Below are positions 9,727 through 18,199 of a stretch of 64,000 nucleotides of DNA, piece by piece. The translations under genes and the position numbers were made by a program. Source of the stretch: Lachnospiraceae bacterium (GTDB lineage Bacteria; Bacillota; Clostridia; Lachnospirales; Lachnospiraceae); the NCBI GenBank assembly GCA_009911035.1, contig QXWO01000003.1, positions 1 through 64,000 of the forward strand, in the 5' to 3' direction. The notes under the pieces were generated by a model that saw only the letters and a list, made by a program, of their open reading frames with translations, was not told where the DNA came from and did no database searches. Each line of letters begins with the position of its first letter. Position 1 is the stretch's first letter.

Positions 9727-10504
9727 ATATCATCTTGACATAATTATTTTCATTTTTATTAATCAGCCGTATGCCGCCAGCCGCCAGCAAAAGTGAAATA
9801 ACCAGCCATATACAAAGCATAATCCTTGACGGTATTTCATTATAAAGAAGTGACTTCCGCATACAGAAAATTAGATGGGCAACAGGATTTATTCTTTGGA
9901 ATAAATATCCAAAAGGCGCAGGAAACCCTTTTTGTATATTAAAAAATATACCCGTCATATAAAACATCAGATTCAGCACAATCGCCACCAGCCTCGACAG
10001 GTCACTGACATACACGCCAAAATGGAGGAAATACAAACTGCACGCAAAACAGAAAACAAAAAAAACAATCAGGTTCGGTATCATATAAAGCAGATTAACG
10101 CCTACAGGTACTTTGTAAGCAAGCATCAGCAACGCCACAAGCCCCCAGCTTATCAGCATCTTAAAGCACAAAACCAACATCCTCTGAATGAGCAGAATAT
10201 ATTTAGGTATATAAATTCTGGAAATGATATGCTGGTTATTTCGGATCAAATCCACACTGGAAGTAACGCACCGGCTGAAATAGTCCCACACTGTTATTCC
10301 AATAAATACAAATATGGGAAAATATGCCTCGTCTGTCTTAAACACAATACCAAATATCAGTACATATACCAACATGGAACTCATAGGCTCTAATATCCAC
10401 CAAAGCCAGTTTAGGTAAGAGTTGGCCACTTCCTCCTGCAAATCAGCTTTTGCCGCATACACCGCAAAGCTCCAATACTTTTTTAATGCTTTAAAAAAAT
10501 TCAT
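9725..10504 (-). CDS. ABC-2 type permease for polysaccharide export (Wzm/TagG-like)
   Basis: A 259-residue membrane subunit with about six helices. Features typical of the Wzm/RfbA/TagG family are the amphipathic N-terminal segment, the VANSYLNWLWWILEPMSSMLVYVLIFG-like first helices (about 25-60), NLMFYMTGIFFNIQKGFP in the middle, and a INPVAHLIFCMRKSLL loop before the last helix. It forms the channel for the ATPase encoded downstream. The ATG has AGAGGA seven bases upstream. Paired with the ATPase and five glycosyltransferases, it points to an ABC-dependent rather than Wzx/Wzy route for the surface glycan. Confidence 0.92.
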   Translation of the reverse strand: MNFFKALKKYWSFAVYAAKADLQEEVANSYLNWLWWILEPMSSMLVYVLIFGIVFKTDEAYFPIFVFIGITVWDYFSRCVTSSVDLIRNNQHIISRIYIPKYILLIQRMLVLCFKMLISWGLVALLMLAYKVPVGVNLLYMIPNLIVFFVFCFACSLYFLHFGVYVSDLSRLVAIVLNLMFYMTGIFFNIQKGFPAPFGYLFQRINPVAHLIFCMRKSLLYNEIPSRIMLCIWLVISLLLAAGGIRLINKNENNYVKMI

Positions 10505-10521
10505 AAATCAGTCCTCTTGTC

Positions 10522-11868
10522 TCAATTCAACAGCTTCATTTTTGTATACCATCCCAGATTTCCTTTTCCTGTATACATCATAATCAGTCCTACAGTTCTC
10601 CAATACCCCATGTTCCTGTCAAGCTGCTGTTTAGCCTTTTTTAAATATTTCTTTTTATATTTCTTCTCTATTTTAGAAAGCCCATACCCATGTGTCTGTA
10701 TTTTGACTATCTGCAATAGGTCCTGTAACCGCTCATCCTTAAACTCATCCGTATACTTGTCCAAGAAATCAAATATGGGGAAATGCACAAACAGTCTTTC
10801 GTCCGTGCAGCTTACATCCTGCCCTTTCCGCCCCAGCCTGTAATAATACAAATACTCCGGTACACATGCCGCACTTCCTGCCGCAAAAATATATTCTACC
10901 CGGAAAGGAAGGTCATCAAATCTCTTTAGGCTTTCATGAAATCTGATGTTTTTCTTTTCAAGTATATCTTTCCTATACAAAGCCCTCCAAATCGCTACCC
11001 GCGTATTAACTGTAAGTAACTGCACCTTGTCTCTGCGGTATGTGCCTGTCAGATACGGGTCTTTCAGACAGTCGTTTAAAACATCCTGCGTGCTGCCGTC
11101 TTCCTCATAATATTCCTTATATCCGCAGTAAGTCATTTCATAACTGCCCATCAACGCCCTTTGAAACAGCTTACGATACATTGTTTCATCTATGAAATCA
11201 TCCGGGTCGGCAAAGCCGATATACCTTCCCCCTGCCTCCTCAATTCCACGATTGCGGGCAGAGGCACAGCCGCCATTCTCCTTATCAATGAGACGGATAC
11301 GCCTGTCATCCTGCGCATACCTTAAAATAATTTCTCTGGATTCATCGGTGCTCCCATCATTTACAAAGATATATTCCACATAAGGCGCATTCCATTTCAG
11401 CAGGGAATCCATGCACTTGGGCAGGTATTTTGCCACGTTATAGACTGGAAGGACGACAGACAACTCAATCCCTTTAGCTCCCTTTTCCCATTCAAGAACT
11501 TCACACGGCGCAATATCGGCAGTTATCTGTTCCGGCCTTAGCCCCCTGTCCTTCTCTATGTAGATATGATCAGCTTTCTCCCTGTAGCTCTCCCATACTT
11601 TGAAATAATTTTCTGCTTTATGCATCCTGCCTATCAGGTATCTGGCTTTGATAAAATCACGGGGAATAAGATCCTGCCCACATTCGTAATCAAAAATAAC
11701 GGCATCAGTCTCCTCTATCTGACCAGCTTCTGCAAAAGGATATATTATCTGGATTCCTTTCACGTCCTGAAGCCATTTTTCCAGAACTTTGAATTCCTTT
11801 GTAGCAGAAAACAGCAGTGCTCTTTTGATATCATATTTATTTGACAAGTAGTTCATGATCTGCTGCAT
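10522..11868 (-). CDS. Family 2 glycosyltransferase with extra N-terminal domain
   Basis: 448 residues. The C-terminal two thirds is a GT2 enzyme: ELSVVLPVYNVAKYLPKC (about residue 140), VNDGSTDES, ENGGCASARNRG and ADPDDFID as the metal site. Ahead of it lie about 130 residues (IMNYLSNKYDIKRALLFS through IEKDRGLRPEQI) with no motif I recognise and no membrane segment; they may be a second, degenerate glycosyltransferase or acceptor-binding domain. The gene ends 17 bp before the permease start and begins 2 bp after the stop of the upstream glycosyltransferase, so it belongs to the same transcription unit. Sugar specificity is unknown. Confidence 0.88.
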   Translation of the reverse strand: MQQIMNYLSNKYDIKRALLFSATKEFKVLEKWLQDVKGIQIIYPFAEAGQIEETDAVIFDYECGQDLIPRDFIKARYLIGRMHKAENYFKVWESYREKADHIYIEKDRGLRPEQITADIAPCEVLEWEKGAKGIELSVVLPVYNVAKYLPKCMDSLLKWNAPYVEYIFVNDGSTDESREIILRYAQDDRRIRLIDKENGGCASARNRGIEEAGGRYIGFADPDDFIDETMYRKLFQRALMGSYEMTYCGYKEYYEEDGSTQDVLNDCLKDPYLTGTYRRDKVQLLTVNTRVAIWRALYRKDILEKKNIRFHESLKRFDDLPFRVEYIFAAGSAACVPEYLYYYRLGRKGQDVSCTDERLFVHFPIFDFLDKYTDEFKDERLQDLLQIVKIQTHGYGLSKIEKKYKKKYLKKAKQQLDRNMGYWRTVGLIMMYTGKGNLGWYTKMKLLN

Positions 11869-11870
11869 AT

Positions 11871-12944
11871 TTAAGCCACTCTTTCCCCAGCCCTCAAAAG
11901 TTTCTTAATCATCTTTTCACACATATCCTGCCAGAGATAATCATAAAATATAAAATTAAAAATCCTGAATCTGATTGCTGTCATAAAAAGCAGATACTGC
12001 CTTGCGTCCGCTTTCGTACAATTTTTTCTGGTTCCTTTTACTAATTCCATGTAATATCTGGAAGACAGCCCCTTAAACAAATAATGGATTTTATTTACCA
12101 GCACCCTTCTATGGTCAATATCCGCCATACGGATGCACCATATGGAAAACCTGACCAGAACACGCATTGCCGGAAAATATAAATCCCTTCTGCCTTCCCT
12201 GTTGATATACTGTAATAAGTCTTCAAATACAATTAATAAATCCAGCCTGTCCGCTCCCCTTGACGCGGTTATCTGGCTGCTGCTTCCAATCCTGTAGTAA
12301 AACCCGATTTCACTGATTCCCATACAGGAGGTACATTGGGACAACAGATAGAAATGGGGATATACATCTTCCCATTTGACCTTTTCCCTAAAGCTGAAAT
12401 CAACCTTTTTTACAAAATCCATCTGCAGGATTTTCCTGCACTGGTTCACTTCAAACCGATATATATCTGTCTTTACTTGTGGATTGATGATCTCTCCCTC
12501 ACAGGTAAAAACTTTTTCAAACAGATCCTTGTCATACCAGTCTCTTACCGCCCTGCTTCCCTCGTGGTATATCTGGGGCAGTGTCATGATCATTTCTATG
12601 TTTTTTCCTTTATGCCCCTCCAACTGACGTATGAGCTTTTCAACGTACTGGGGCATCAGCCAGTCATCACTGTCAAGAAAGGATACATAAGGTGTGTCTA
12701 TTAGACGCATCCCCGCGTTTCTTGCCCCTCCAAGTCCTCTGTTCTCCTGCGGTATATAGCGGATTTTATCATTCTTTTCCGCAAGGTAACTTCTGCATAT
12801 TTCGTCTGTCCTGTCCGTTGAACCGTCATTAACAAGAATCAGTTTATACCTGTCATCCGTCTGATGCAGAATGCTTTCAATTGTCCTTGCCAGCGTCCTT
12901 TCAGCATTATACGCTGGAACCACAAAGGTAACTACTTCTCTAAT
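11871..12944 (-). CDS. Family 2 glycosyltransferase, apparently with an ATT start
   Basis: About 357 residues with TFVVPAYNAERTLART, VNDGSTDRTDE, ENRGLGGARNAG and DSDDWLMPQY. The first ATG/GTG in frame (GTG, 12923) would cut off the first beta strand of the fold. Extending upstream before the in-frame TGA gives IREVVTFVVPAYN, with ATT at 12942-12944 sitting five bases after a GGTGAG Shine-Dalgarno (12950-12955). I therefore place the start at ATT. The alternative is a one-base indel from the ATG at about 12960. The C-terminal part contains the basic, aromatic segments seen in polymer-chain glycosyltransferases. It follows the DPM-like glycosyltransferase with an 18-bp gap. Confidence 0.8.
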   Translation of the reverse strand: MREVVTFVVPAYNAERTLARTIESILHQTDDRYKLILVNDGSTDRTDEICRSYLAEKNDKIRYIPQENRGLGGARNAGMRLIDTPYVSFLDSDDWLMPQYVEKLIRQLEGHKGKNIEMIMTLPQIYHEGSRAVRDWYDKDLFEKVFTCEGEIINPQVKTDIYRFEVNQCRKILQMDFVKKVDFSFREKVKWEDVYPHFYLLSQCTSCMGISEIGFYYRIGSSSQITASRGADRLDLLIVFEDLLQYINREGRRDLYFPAMRVLVRFSIWCIRMADIDHRRVLVNKIHYLFKGLSSRYYMELVKGTRKNCTKADARQYLLFMTAIRFRIFNFIFYDYLWQDMCEKMIKKLLRAGERVA

Positions 12945-12955
12945 CGCAACTCACC
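12942..12955 (-). promoter_or_regulatory. GGTGAG ribosome binding site and putative ATT start codon
   Basis: GGTGAG at 12950-12955 is spaced five bases from ATT (12942-12944), which opens the frame encoding a complete GT2 first strand. The next start codon in frame (GTG, 12923) has no comparable site and would truncate the fold. This decides the start of the downstream gene, assuming the sequence is error-free. Confidence 0.5.
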
Positions 12956-12961
12956 CGCCAT

Positions 12962-14017
12962 CTAGCACATATTATATATCTTTTGTTTTCTTTTTTTTTC
13001 TTCCAAAGTACCGCTGTTATCCTGCACCACATGAGGCTCCCATCGAAGTGCAGTCTCTTCCTCCTGCTCTTTGGCAAGGGAATCGTATTCCATCCTTCGG
13101 ATATGATACTGGGTATCCGACAATATCCTGCGGTTTGCTGCCATCAGATCGGACACAAGCCCAATCATAAAGGTCAGAAAACCGATAATGATCAGCGTAC
13201 AGCCAAGTATCAGGGACTGTACATGTCCATATCCCTTTCCAATGGCAATCAAATATAAAAACCGCATACCAATGCCAAGGCCAATAAAAAGCGGAATACT
13301 TGACAAATAAGTAAAGCATTTCAACGGCTGGTACATCATGTAGGCCCGCAGGATAATGACAATTGATTTTTTGACATAGGACCAGATTCCATGGAACAGC
13401 CGGGACGGACGCAAATCCGGGTTCGTATGCACCGGTACGCTTGTCACCGCAATCTTGTCCCTTCCTGCCTGGACGATAGTCTCCAGTGTATATGTATAAT
13501 CATTGATCACATTGATATGCATTGCCGCTTCCCGGGACATTGCCCGGAAACCGCTTGGTGCATCGGGAACGTCTGTATTAGAAGCTTTTCTTACAGCCCA
13601 GCTTCCGAAATGCTGGAGTTTCTTTTTCAAAAAGGAAAAATGCTCCGTCTCGTCAATAGGTCTTGCGCCAATGACCATATCTGCCTCGCCGTCAAGAATC
13701 GGCTGGATAAGCCGCTGAATATCCTCCGCACAATATTGATTGTCCGCATCAGTATTTACGATGATGTCTGCACCGTTTCTAAGACACCCGTCCAGACCGG
13801 CCATAAACCCCCTGGCCAGTCCTTTATTCTGATTAAAGTTGACAATATGGTGCACCCCCCAGTTTTTGGCAACCTCCACTGTGGCATCTTTACTTCCGTC
13901 GTTGATGATCAGATACTCAATCTTATCCACGCCGTCCAGCTCTTTAGGCAGGTCGTTCAGAGCCACCTCCAGAGTATTTGCCTCATTATAGCAGGGGATT
14001 TGAATAATCAGCTTCAT
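12962..14017 (-). CDS. DPM/GtrB-like polyprenyl-phosphate glycosyltransferase (GT2) with two C-terminal helices
   Basis: 351 residues. The soluble GT2 domain has LIIQIPCYNEANTLEVAL, INDGSKDAT, NQNKGLARGFMAGLD and the DXD-like NTDADNQY (about residue 90). It ends in two hydrophobic hairpins near residues 235-300 and a basic cytoplasmic tail. This matches enzymes that transfer a sugar from a nucleotide donor to undecaprenyl phosphate (GtrB/ArnC/DPM1). Such a product could feed the GT-C-like membrane proteins in the same locus. GAGGAA ten bases upstream, overlapping the preceding stop, supports the ATG. The identity of the sugar is not readable. Confidence 0.88.
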   Translation of the reverse strand: MKLIIQIPCYNEANTLEVALNDLPKELDGVDKIEYLIINDGSKDATVEVAKNWGVHHIVNFNQNKGLARGFMAGLDGCLRNGADIIVNTDADNQYCAEDIQRLIQPILDGEADMVIGARPIDETEHFSFLKKKLQHFGSWAVRKASNTDVPDAPSGFRAMSREAAMHINVINDYTYTLETIVQAGRDKIAVTSVPVHTNPDLRPSRLFHGIWSYVKKSIVIILRAYMMYQPLKCFTYLSSIPLFIGLGIGMRFLYLIAIGKGYGHVQSLILGCTLIIIGFLTFMIGLVSDLMAANRRILSDTQYHIRRMEYDSLAKEQEEETALRWEPHVVQDNSGTLEEKKRKQKIYNMC

Positions 14018-14022
14018 AGACT

Positions 14023-14739
14023 TTATTCCTCATCGTCTAAATCCAAATCAATTAAATCTGTATCCTTTTTCTCTGTAGTGTCATCATCATCAAAGTAATA
14101 ATCAAACTCGTCAGCATTATCCGCAGCTTTGCTATTTTTGCCATCCTTTACGCTGCCGCCTTTTGACGGATTTCCTTTTTTACTGTCATCCTTTTTGCCA
14201 TCGCTTTTCGCACCGCCGTCTTTTTCCTTCTTTACAGTGGATATAATACCTGTCACGAAAATACCTATAATCAAAACTACGATAACAATGGTCCAGATGC
14301 GGGAGCGCTTTGTCTCTGTGCGCTGTCTCTCTACCTCTTCCACCAGCATTTTGCCTTCCGCCTCAACTGCCGCCAGCTCTCCGTCCAGCCCGGCTTCCAC
14401 CAGGTCAACAGTTCCCTGCCCTTCTATTTCTACCTGCAAATCTGTCGTACTGTCCTTGGGAATATAGCTTTCCTTTCCCTGATAGGATATTTTATACCAT
14501 CCATCCTGGGTTTCCCCAACCACCCACACTGAATCTCCTGCCGCATAGCTCTGTACCACTGCTGCACTGCCATCCGGCAGTTCCCTGGCCTCACAGTCAT
14601 TCATGATCGTCATGACCTGATTCATCTCTGTGACAGAAACCTCACCAGACGCTTCTTCCGCTTTTGCAGATAACCCAAAGGCTGATGAAATAAAAACTGC
14701 CACAAGAAGCACCATCAAAATTTTTCCTAATTTTTTCAT
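14023..14739 (-). CDS. Secreted/anchored SH3b-domain protein with acidic cytoplasmic-type tail
   Basis: 238 residues. A signal peptide ends near AKA (residue 27). A bacterial SH3-like module spans about 45-105, with the repeat hallmarks ARELPDGSAAVV and DGWYKISYQGKESYI. A helical linker (110-145), one membrane helix (148-167) and a long low-complexity tail rich in K/G/S then D/E (170-238) follow. SH3b domains usually bind cell-wall peptides. The membrane helix after the SH3b domain would leave the charged tail on the cytoplasmic side. It ends 5 bp before the DPM-like gene, so it is part of the operon; a wall-sensing or anchoring role is inferred. Confidence 0.7.
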   Translation of the reverse strand: MKKLGKILMVLLVAVFISSAFGLSAKAEEASGEVSVTEMNQVMTIMNDCEARELPDGSAAVVQSYAAGDSVWVVGETQDGWYKISYQGKESYIPKDSTTDLQVEIEGQGTVDLVEAGLDGELAAVEAEGKMLVEEVERQRTETKRSRIWTIVIVVLIIGIFVTGIISTVKKEKDGGAKSDGKKDDSKKGNPSKGGSVKDGKNSKAADNADEFDYYFDDDDTTEKKDTDLIDLDLDDEE

Positions 14740-14789
14740 TTTCCCTACTCCTTCATTTGCAAATCAATCTATTTCTCATATTAGCCAAT

Positions 14790-16553
14790 TTATTTGCCAG
14801 CCCCATTATAGTACAAAATATTAAGGTTGGAGACTATATGCCTGTCGTAAATCTGTTCAAGTTCCTGTTGTCTTAGTGTGTCACGGCTTACAATAAGGAA
14901 AGCATCTTCACCAGCCATCTGTTCCGTAATTTCTCCGCTGACCACATGAATTGTTATATCCCTAAGCTGCATCTGCTGGAAATCCACATAGGGAAGCATT
15001 CCTTCATCCAGATAAAACACACTGACGTCTTTATCGCTTTCCATAATTTTTTCTGCAATTATTAAATCCTGGTAGTCAAATCTGTTTGCCCTATATGCAT
15101 ATTGTCCGCTGACCTGGATGCCGATTCCTGTCTCCAGCATGATAATAATTCCCAGAATCCATGCCATATTACTTCTTTTTTTGACGGCCGAAATGACCAC
15201 CGCCGTCAAAATCATCAATATAAATCCAACAATCCATACCTCTTTCAAAAAAAGCGGCGGATTGAAATCTTCTTCCCTGTTAAGCAAATAGCTGATGCCT
15301 GCCACAAAATATCCCCGTATACCATTCATTTGTCCCTGTTCGATCACAGACAAAATGGGAAACAGCATTGCTCCCGAAATTGCTCCAAGCGCCAGAGTGA
15401 TCCTGATGGTCCACTTACTTTTCAGCATTGCCACAATTCCTATGACCATGGATACCGGAATAAAAAATTCATTATACCTTCCATATATTACACTATCCAC
15501 AGGCAGGGAACCATGCATAAAAATACTGCATATCAGTATTTCTCCGATGATTGTAAGCAGTAAAAAAAATGCCGTCCAATGAGCTGCTGTACAGCTATCA
15601 GCCTTTTTTCCAAAAATCTTTCTAAATAATTCTATTGTTTCTTTCACACACCATCCTACCGACCAGTAAAAAAGCCCATAGGTTGCCATTCCCAAATAAA
15701 AAAACTTTCCTATAATTTCCTTTATAAATGTTTTCACGCCTCCGGCCAGAAATATATTTCTAATTCTGTCCATCTGGCTTCCATAATCGTTTACCGCCGT
15801 ATCTGCACTTGTAAAAACTGATAATATTACATTTCTTTTTATAATCACTACTGCCAGCCCGGCTGCGGCTGCCGCTGCCATCATGATCAGCATAGGCTTT
15901 CTCATAGCCGGATTGGTCATGCCCCACAATGCCAGTGTAAGCAGACATGCAATCACAACAGCCACTGTACGCATATGTACACAGTAGGCATAAATCAAAA
16001 CTGCTGCAAGAAGTACCGCTGTGACTGCTTTTGGCTTTTGAATCAGACAAATAAATAAACAGGTCAGCCCGGCAAACAAAGCCATAAGCAGGGCCTCTGC
16101 AAGGGTCATCTGCATATAAAAAATCCAGGAAGGATAAAAAACGCTGATTCCACTGACGAATACTCTTTTTATCCGGTCAATATCCGGATTTTCCTTCTCC
16201 GGAAACAGCCTGCCTATAATCTGATAGATAACCGGCACACTAAGGCACATGAGAATCATATTTACCGCTACTGCCGCCCTGTAAACAGTCACACCGTTCC
16301 TAAATAACTTTAACAGTGGTATCAGCAGTACACTATATCCAAAAGAATAATAGGACCCTAAGGAAGCCACTTCCGTCCAGTCATATCCTACTGCCTTAGC
16401 TGCGCTTGCCCAGTATCCAAATTCATCAGGATAGATTGTAAAACCGCAGATTTTATGAATTCCATACTGGAAAATGCAGATAATAATCAAAATAATGAAA
16501 ATGAGATAAATATGTTCCCGCTTTAGTCTGTTCATAATCTCCCAAATTTCCAT
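14790..16553 (-). CDS. Polytopic GT-C-like membrane glycosyltransferase
   Basis: About 587 residues with some twelve hydrophobic helices. After the first helix, the outside loop contains YPDEFGYWASAAK (about residue 44), the acidic position typical of GT-C/ArnT-PMT-like enzymes that use polyprenyl-phosphate sugars. A soluble C-terminal domain of about 100 residues contains DKDVSVFYLDEG. The ATG at 16553 has GGAG five bases upstream; a second ATG six codons later (16535) also has GGGAG. The longer reading from 16622 lacks family character. It may use the product of the DPM/GtrB-like enzyme encoded two genes on. Substrate unknown. Confidence 0.72.
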   Translation of the reverse strand: MEIWEIMNRLKREHIYLIFIILIIICIFQYGIHKICGFTIYPDEFGYWASAAKAVGYDWTEVASLGSYYSFGYSVLLIPLLKLFRNGVTVYRAAVAVNMILMCLSVPVIYQIIGRLFPEKENPDIDRIKRVFVSGISVFYPSWIFYMQMTLAEALLMALFAGLTCLFICLIQKPKAVTAVLLAAVLIYAYCVHMRTVAVVIACLLTLALWGMTNPAMRKPMLIMMAAAAAAGLAVVIIKRNVILSVFTSADTAVNDYGSQMDRIRNIFLAGGVKTFIKEIIGKFFYLGMATYGLFYWSVGWCVKETIELFRKIFGKKADSCTAAHWTAFFLLLTIIGEILICSIFMHGSLPVDSVIYGRYNEFFIPVSMVIGIVAMLKSKWTIRITLALGAISGAMLFPILSVIEQGQMNGIRGYFVAGISYLLNREEDFNPPLFLKEVWIVGFILMILTAVVISAVKKRSNMAWILGIIIMLETGIGIQVSGQYAYRANRFDYQDLIIAEKIMESDKDVSVFYLDEGMLPYVDFQQMQLRDITIHVVSGEITEQMAGEDAFLIVSRDTLRQQELEQIYDRHIVSNLNILYYNGAGK

Positions 16554-16650
16554 AATATCTCCATAAGGAAAGCAGCCGTCAAAAGCTGCTCCCTTATGGC
16601 AGCAGGAATACCTGCCTGTCAATCGTTATTCCGTTTGCTGTGCAGTGCAA

Positions 16651-17295
16651 TTAGAATCTGATAATTGCATAAGCGCCTGCGCCACCTGTTGTAGCGAAGG
16701 TAATTGTGTTCGGGTTGTCATCGATATCCGGAAGGATTGTAACAATGCCGCCTGCCTGTACACGTACCATAGCATAAGTCTTGCCTGCCTGTGCAAAGCT
16801 CTTAGGAATACCTAAAGCGATCTGGATCGCAGGGCCATCGCTGGACAGAAGGCTGTATTTTCCGCCTGCCATCTTACCAAATTCAAGGTTAATCATAGGA
16901 CCAACCTCGCCGCCCTGGGATGCTGCTGCTGCGTCAATAGCAGCTTTAGCCAAATGGCTCTTTACAGGATCCATGTTTGTCATTTTTGCGTAAGGTGTTT
17001 CGTTGCTTGCAAGGCCATAACCTGATGCGATAGATGCAACGCTGCTTGTAACAGCTACACCGTCAACGCTTGTTGCAAGGTAAACGCCCTTTGTTGTAGT
17101 TACCACACCGGCAACTGTGCTCTTTGCAGGAACTTCTGCAACTGATGTAGTAGTTGTTGATTCAACAACCTGCTCTACAACAGTGCTGCCTTCCGGTGCA
17201 TCGCTGCTGGCTGCTGCAACGCTCATAGCGGGAGCCATTACCAGTGAAGCGATCAATGCTCCGGTAAGCATTCTTTTGATGATACTTGCTTTCAT
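16651..17295 (-). CDS. Small exported protein, unknown function
   Basis: About 214 residues: signal peptide (KASIIKRMLTGALIASLVMAPAMS, cleavage near AAA), a threonine/valine-rich linker, and a C-terminal domain with GGKYSLLSSDGPAIQIALGIP and a glycine-rich end (TGGAGAYAIIRF). I recall similar short exported proteins in Lachnospiraceae but no assigned function. The start is ATG 17295 or 17298, just after GGAGGAGAG; the longer reading would place its first codons inside the ribosome binding site. It is encoded divergently from the XRE regulator, whose operator-like repeats lie between the two genes, so regulation by that protein is likely. Confidence 0.7.
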   Translation of the reverse strand: MKASIIKRMLTGALIASLVMAPAMSVAAASSDAPEGSTVVEQVVESTTTTSVAEVPAKSTVAGVVTTTKGVYLATSVDGVAVTSSVASIASGYGLASNETPYAKMTNMDPVKSHLAKAAIDAAAASQGGEVGPMINLEFGKMAGGKYSLLSSDGPAIQIALGIPKSFAQAGKTYAMVRVQAGGIVTILPDIDDNPNTITFATTGGAGAYAIIRF

Positions 17296-17408
17296 CATTC
17301 TCTCCTCCATTTCAAAAAATGTTTATTTTACCATCCGGAATTTCCCATATCAGGCGGTATCCGGAATAACCGTCCACTTAAAGCATTATTTCGCTATATG
17401 TAATAAAC

Positions 17409-17423
17409 GCTATTACCAATAGC
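17409..17423. promoter_or_regulatory. Operator-like inverted repeat GCTATT-ACC-AATAGC
   Basis: A perfect 6-bp inverted repeat with a 3-bp spacer, in the divergent gap between the exported-protein gene and the XRE gene. Further GCTAT half-sites occur at 17393-17397 and 17440-17444. The latter falls in the spacer of the XRE promoter, so binding there would give autoregulation. Confidence 0.55.
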
Positions 17424-17428
17424 TCTTT

Positions 17429-17456
17429 TTGTAGTATATGCTATTCTAAATATAAT
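17429..17456 (+). promoter_or_regulatory. Sigma-A promoter for the XRE regulator
   Basis: TTGTAG (17429-17434), a 16-bp spacer and a perfect TATAAT (17451-17456), about 78 bp before the ATG. The spacer contains a GCTAT half-site. Confidence 0.6.
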
Positions 17457-17534
17457 TTCAAGTATTTTTGGGTATACAATTAAAAATATAAACAAAATGT
17501 CAATATATTCCTTCAAAATCCACGGAGCAAAAAA

Positions 17535-17987
17535 ATGACTATCGTTACTTTAGAGAAATATCTGAAAGATTTACGAAAATCCTGCAATTATTCCCAGGAG
17601 TTTGTAGCTTCCCACCTTAACATTACACGGCAGACATATTCTCATTATGAGACCGGAAGAATCTCCCCTCCGGTAAACTCTTTATATAATCTGGCAAAGC
17701 TTTACAATGTTCCGGTGGAAAATTTTCTTGATCTGGTAGTAACATATAACATCAATATGGATTTTGCATTGAAAGCCCAAAGAGGCAAGGTAGATATGAC
17801 TGACGATTTGACCTTATTTATGGATTTTATGAATGCGCCCGAAAACAGTAAAAAATTTAAATTTTTAAGCCGCAAGGAGCGGCAGCTTCTTTTTTACTTT
17901 CTTCTGCTGGATTCACACGATCAGGATGATATCGTAACATTCATGAAAGTAAAGTACCAGAACCGCAAGCGTGAAAATGATTTATAG
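17535..17987 (+). CDS. XRE-family transcriptional regulator
   Basis: 150 residues. The N-terminal helix-turn-helix (about 8-62) reads YLKDLRKSCNYSQEFVASHL...TRQTYSHYETGR...LYNLAKLYNVPVENFLD, a textbook HTH_3. The C-terminal 80 residues are helical, with an FLSRKERQLLFYFLLL stretch seen in clostridial XRE proteins, and no known ligand domain. GGAG seven bases before the ATG fixes the start. It is divergent from the small exported protein and convergent with the DHH gene, and probably represses its own promoter and that of the exported-protein gene through the GCTATT/AATAGC sites. The inducing signal is unknown. Confidence 0.88.
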   Translation: MTIVTLEKYLKDLRKSCNYSQEFVASHLNITRQTYSHYETGRISPPVNSLYNLAKLYNVPVENFLDLVVTYNINMDFALKAQRGKVDMTDDLTLFMDFMNAPENSKKFKFLSRKERQLLFYFLLLDSHDQDDIVTFMKVKYQNRKRENDL

Positions 17988-18125
17988 CTGTTTCTTCCTT
18001 ATTATATATAACTACATACGGCAGTGCTTTAGGCAGAAGCCGGATAAAGACAGCTGCCGCCGGCCCCCGCAGGCCAGCTCCCGAAAGCAGACTCTGTTTA
18101 TGCCCTGTGGGGCCGGCTTTCTTGT

Positions 18126-18170
18126 AAAAAGTCTTTGATGTGTCCTACTCACCTCACATCAAAGACTTTT
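18126..18170. terminator. Bidirectional Rho-independent terminator
   Basis: AAAAGTCTTTGATGTG and CACATCAAAGACTTTT form a 16-bp stem around a 12-base loop, with A/T runs on both sides. It sits between the converging XRE and DHH genes and can serve both. Confidence 0.9.
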
Positions 18171-18199
18171 ATTACTATAAGCCGGCTCCTGGCTCCGTT

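Noticed and set aside
12336-12704. Plus-strand open frames opposite the glycosyltransferases (also 13391-14098)
   Set aside because: Antisense shadows of GT2 genes, with no promoter or ribosome binding site.
16781-16993. Plus-strand frame opposite the exported protein
   Set aside because: Shadow of the minus-strand gene, whose signal peptide and ribosome binding site are convincing.
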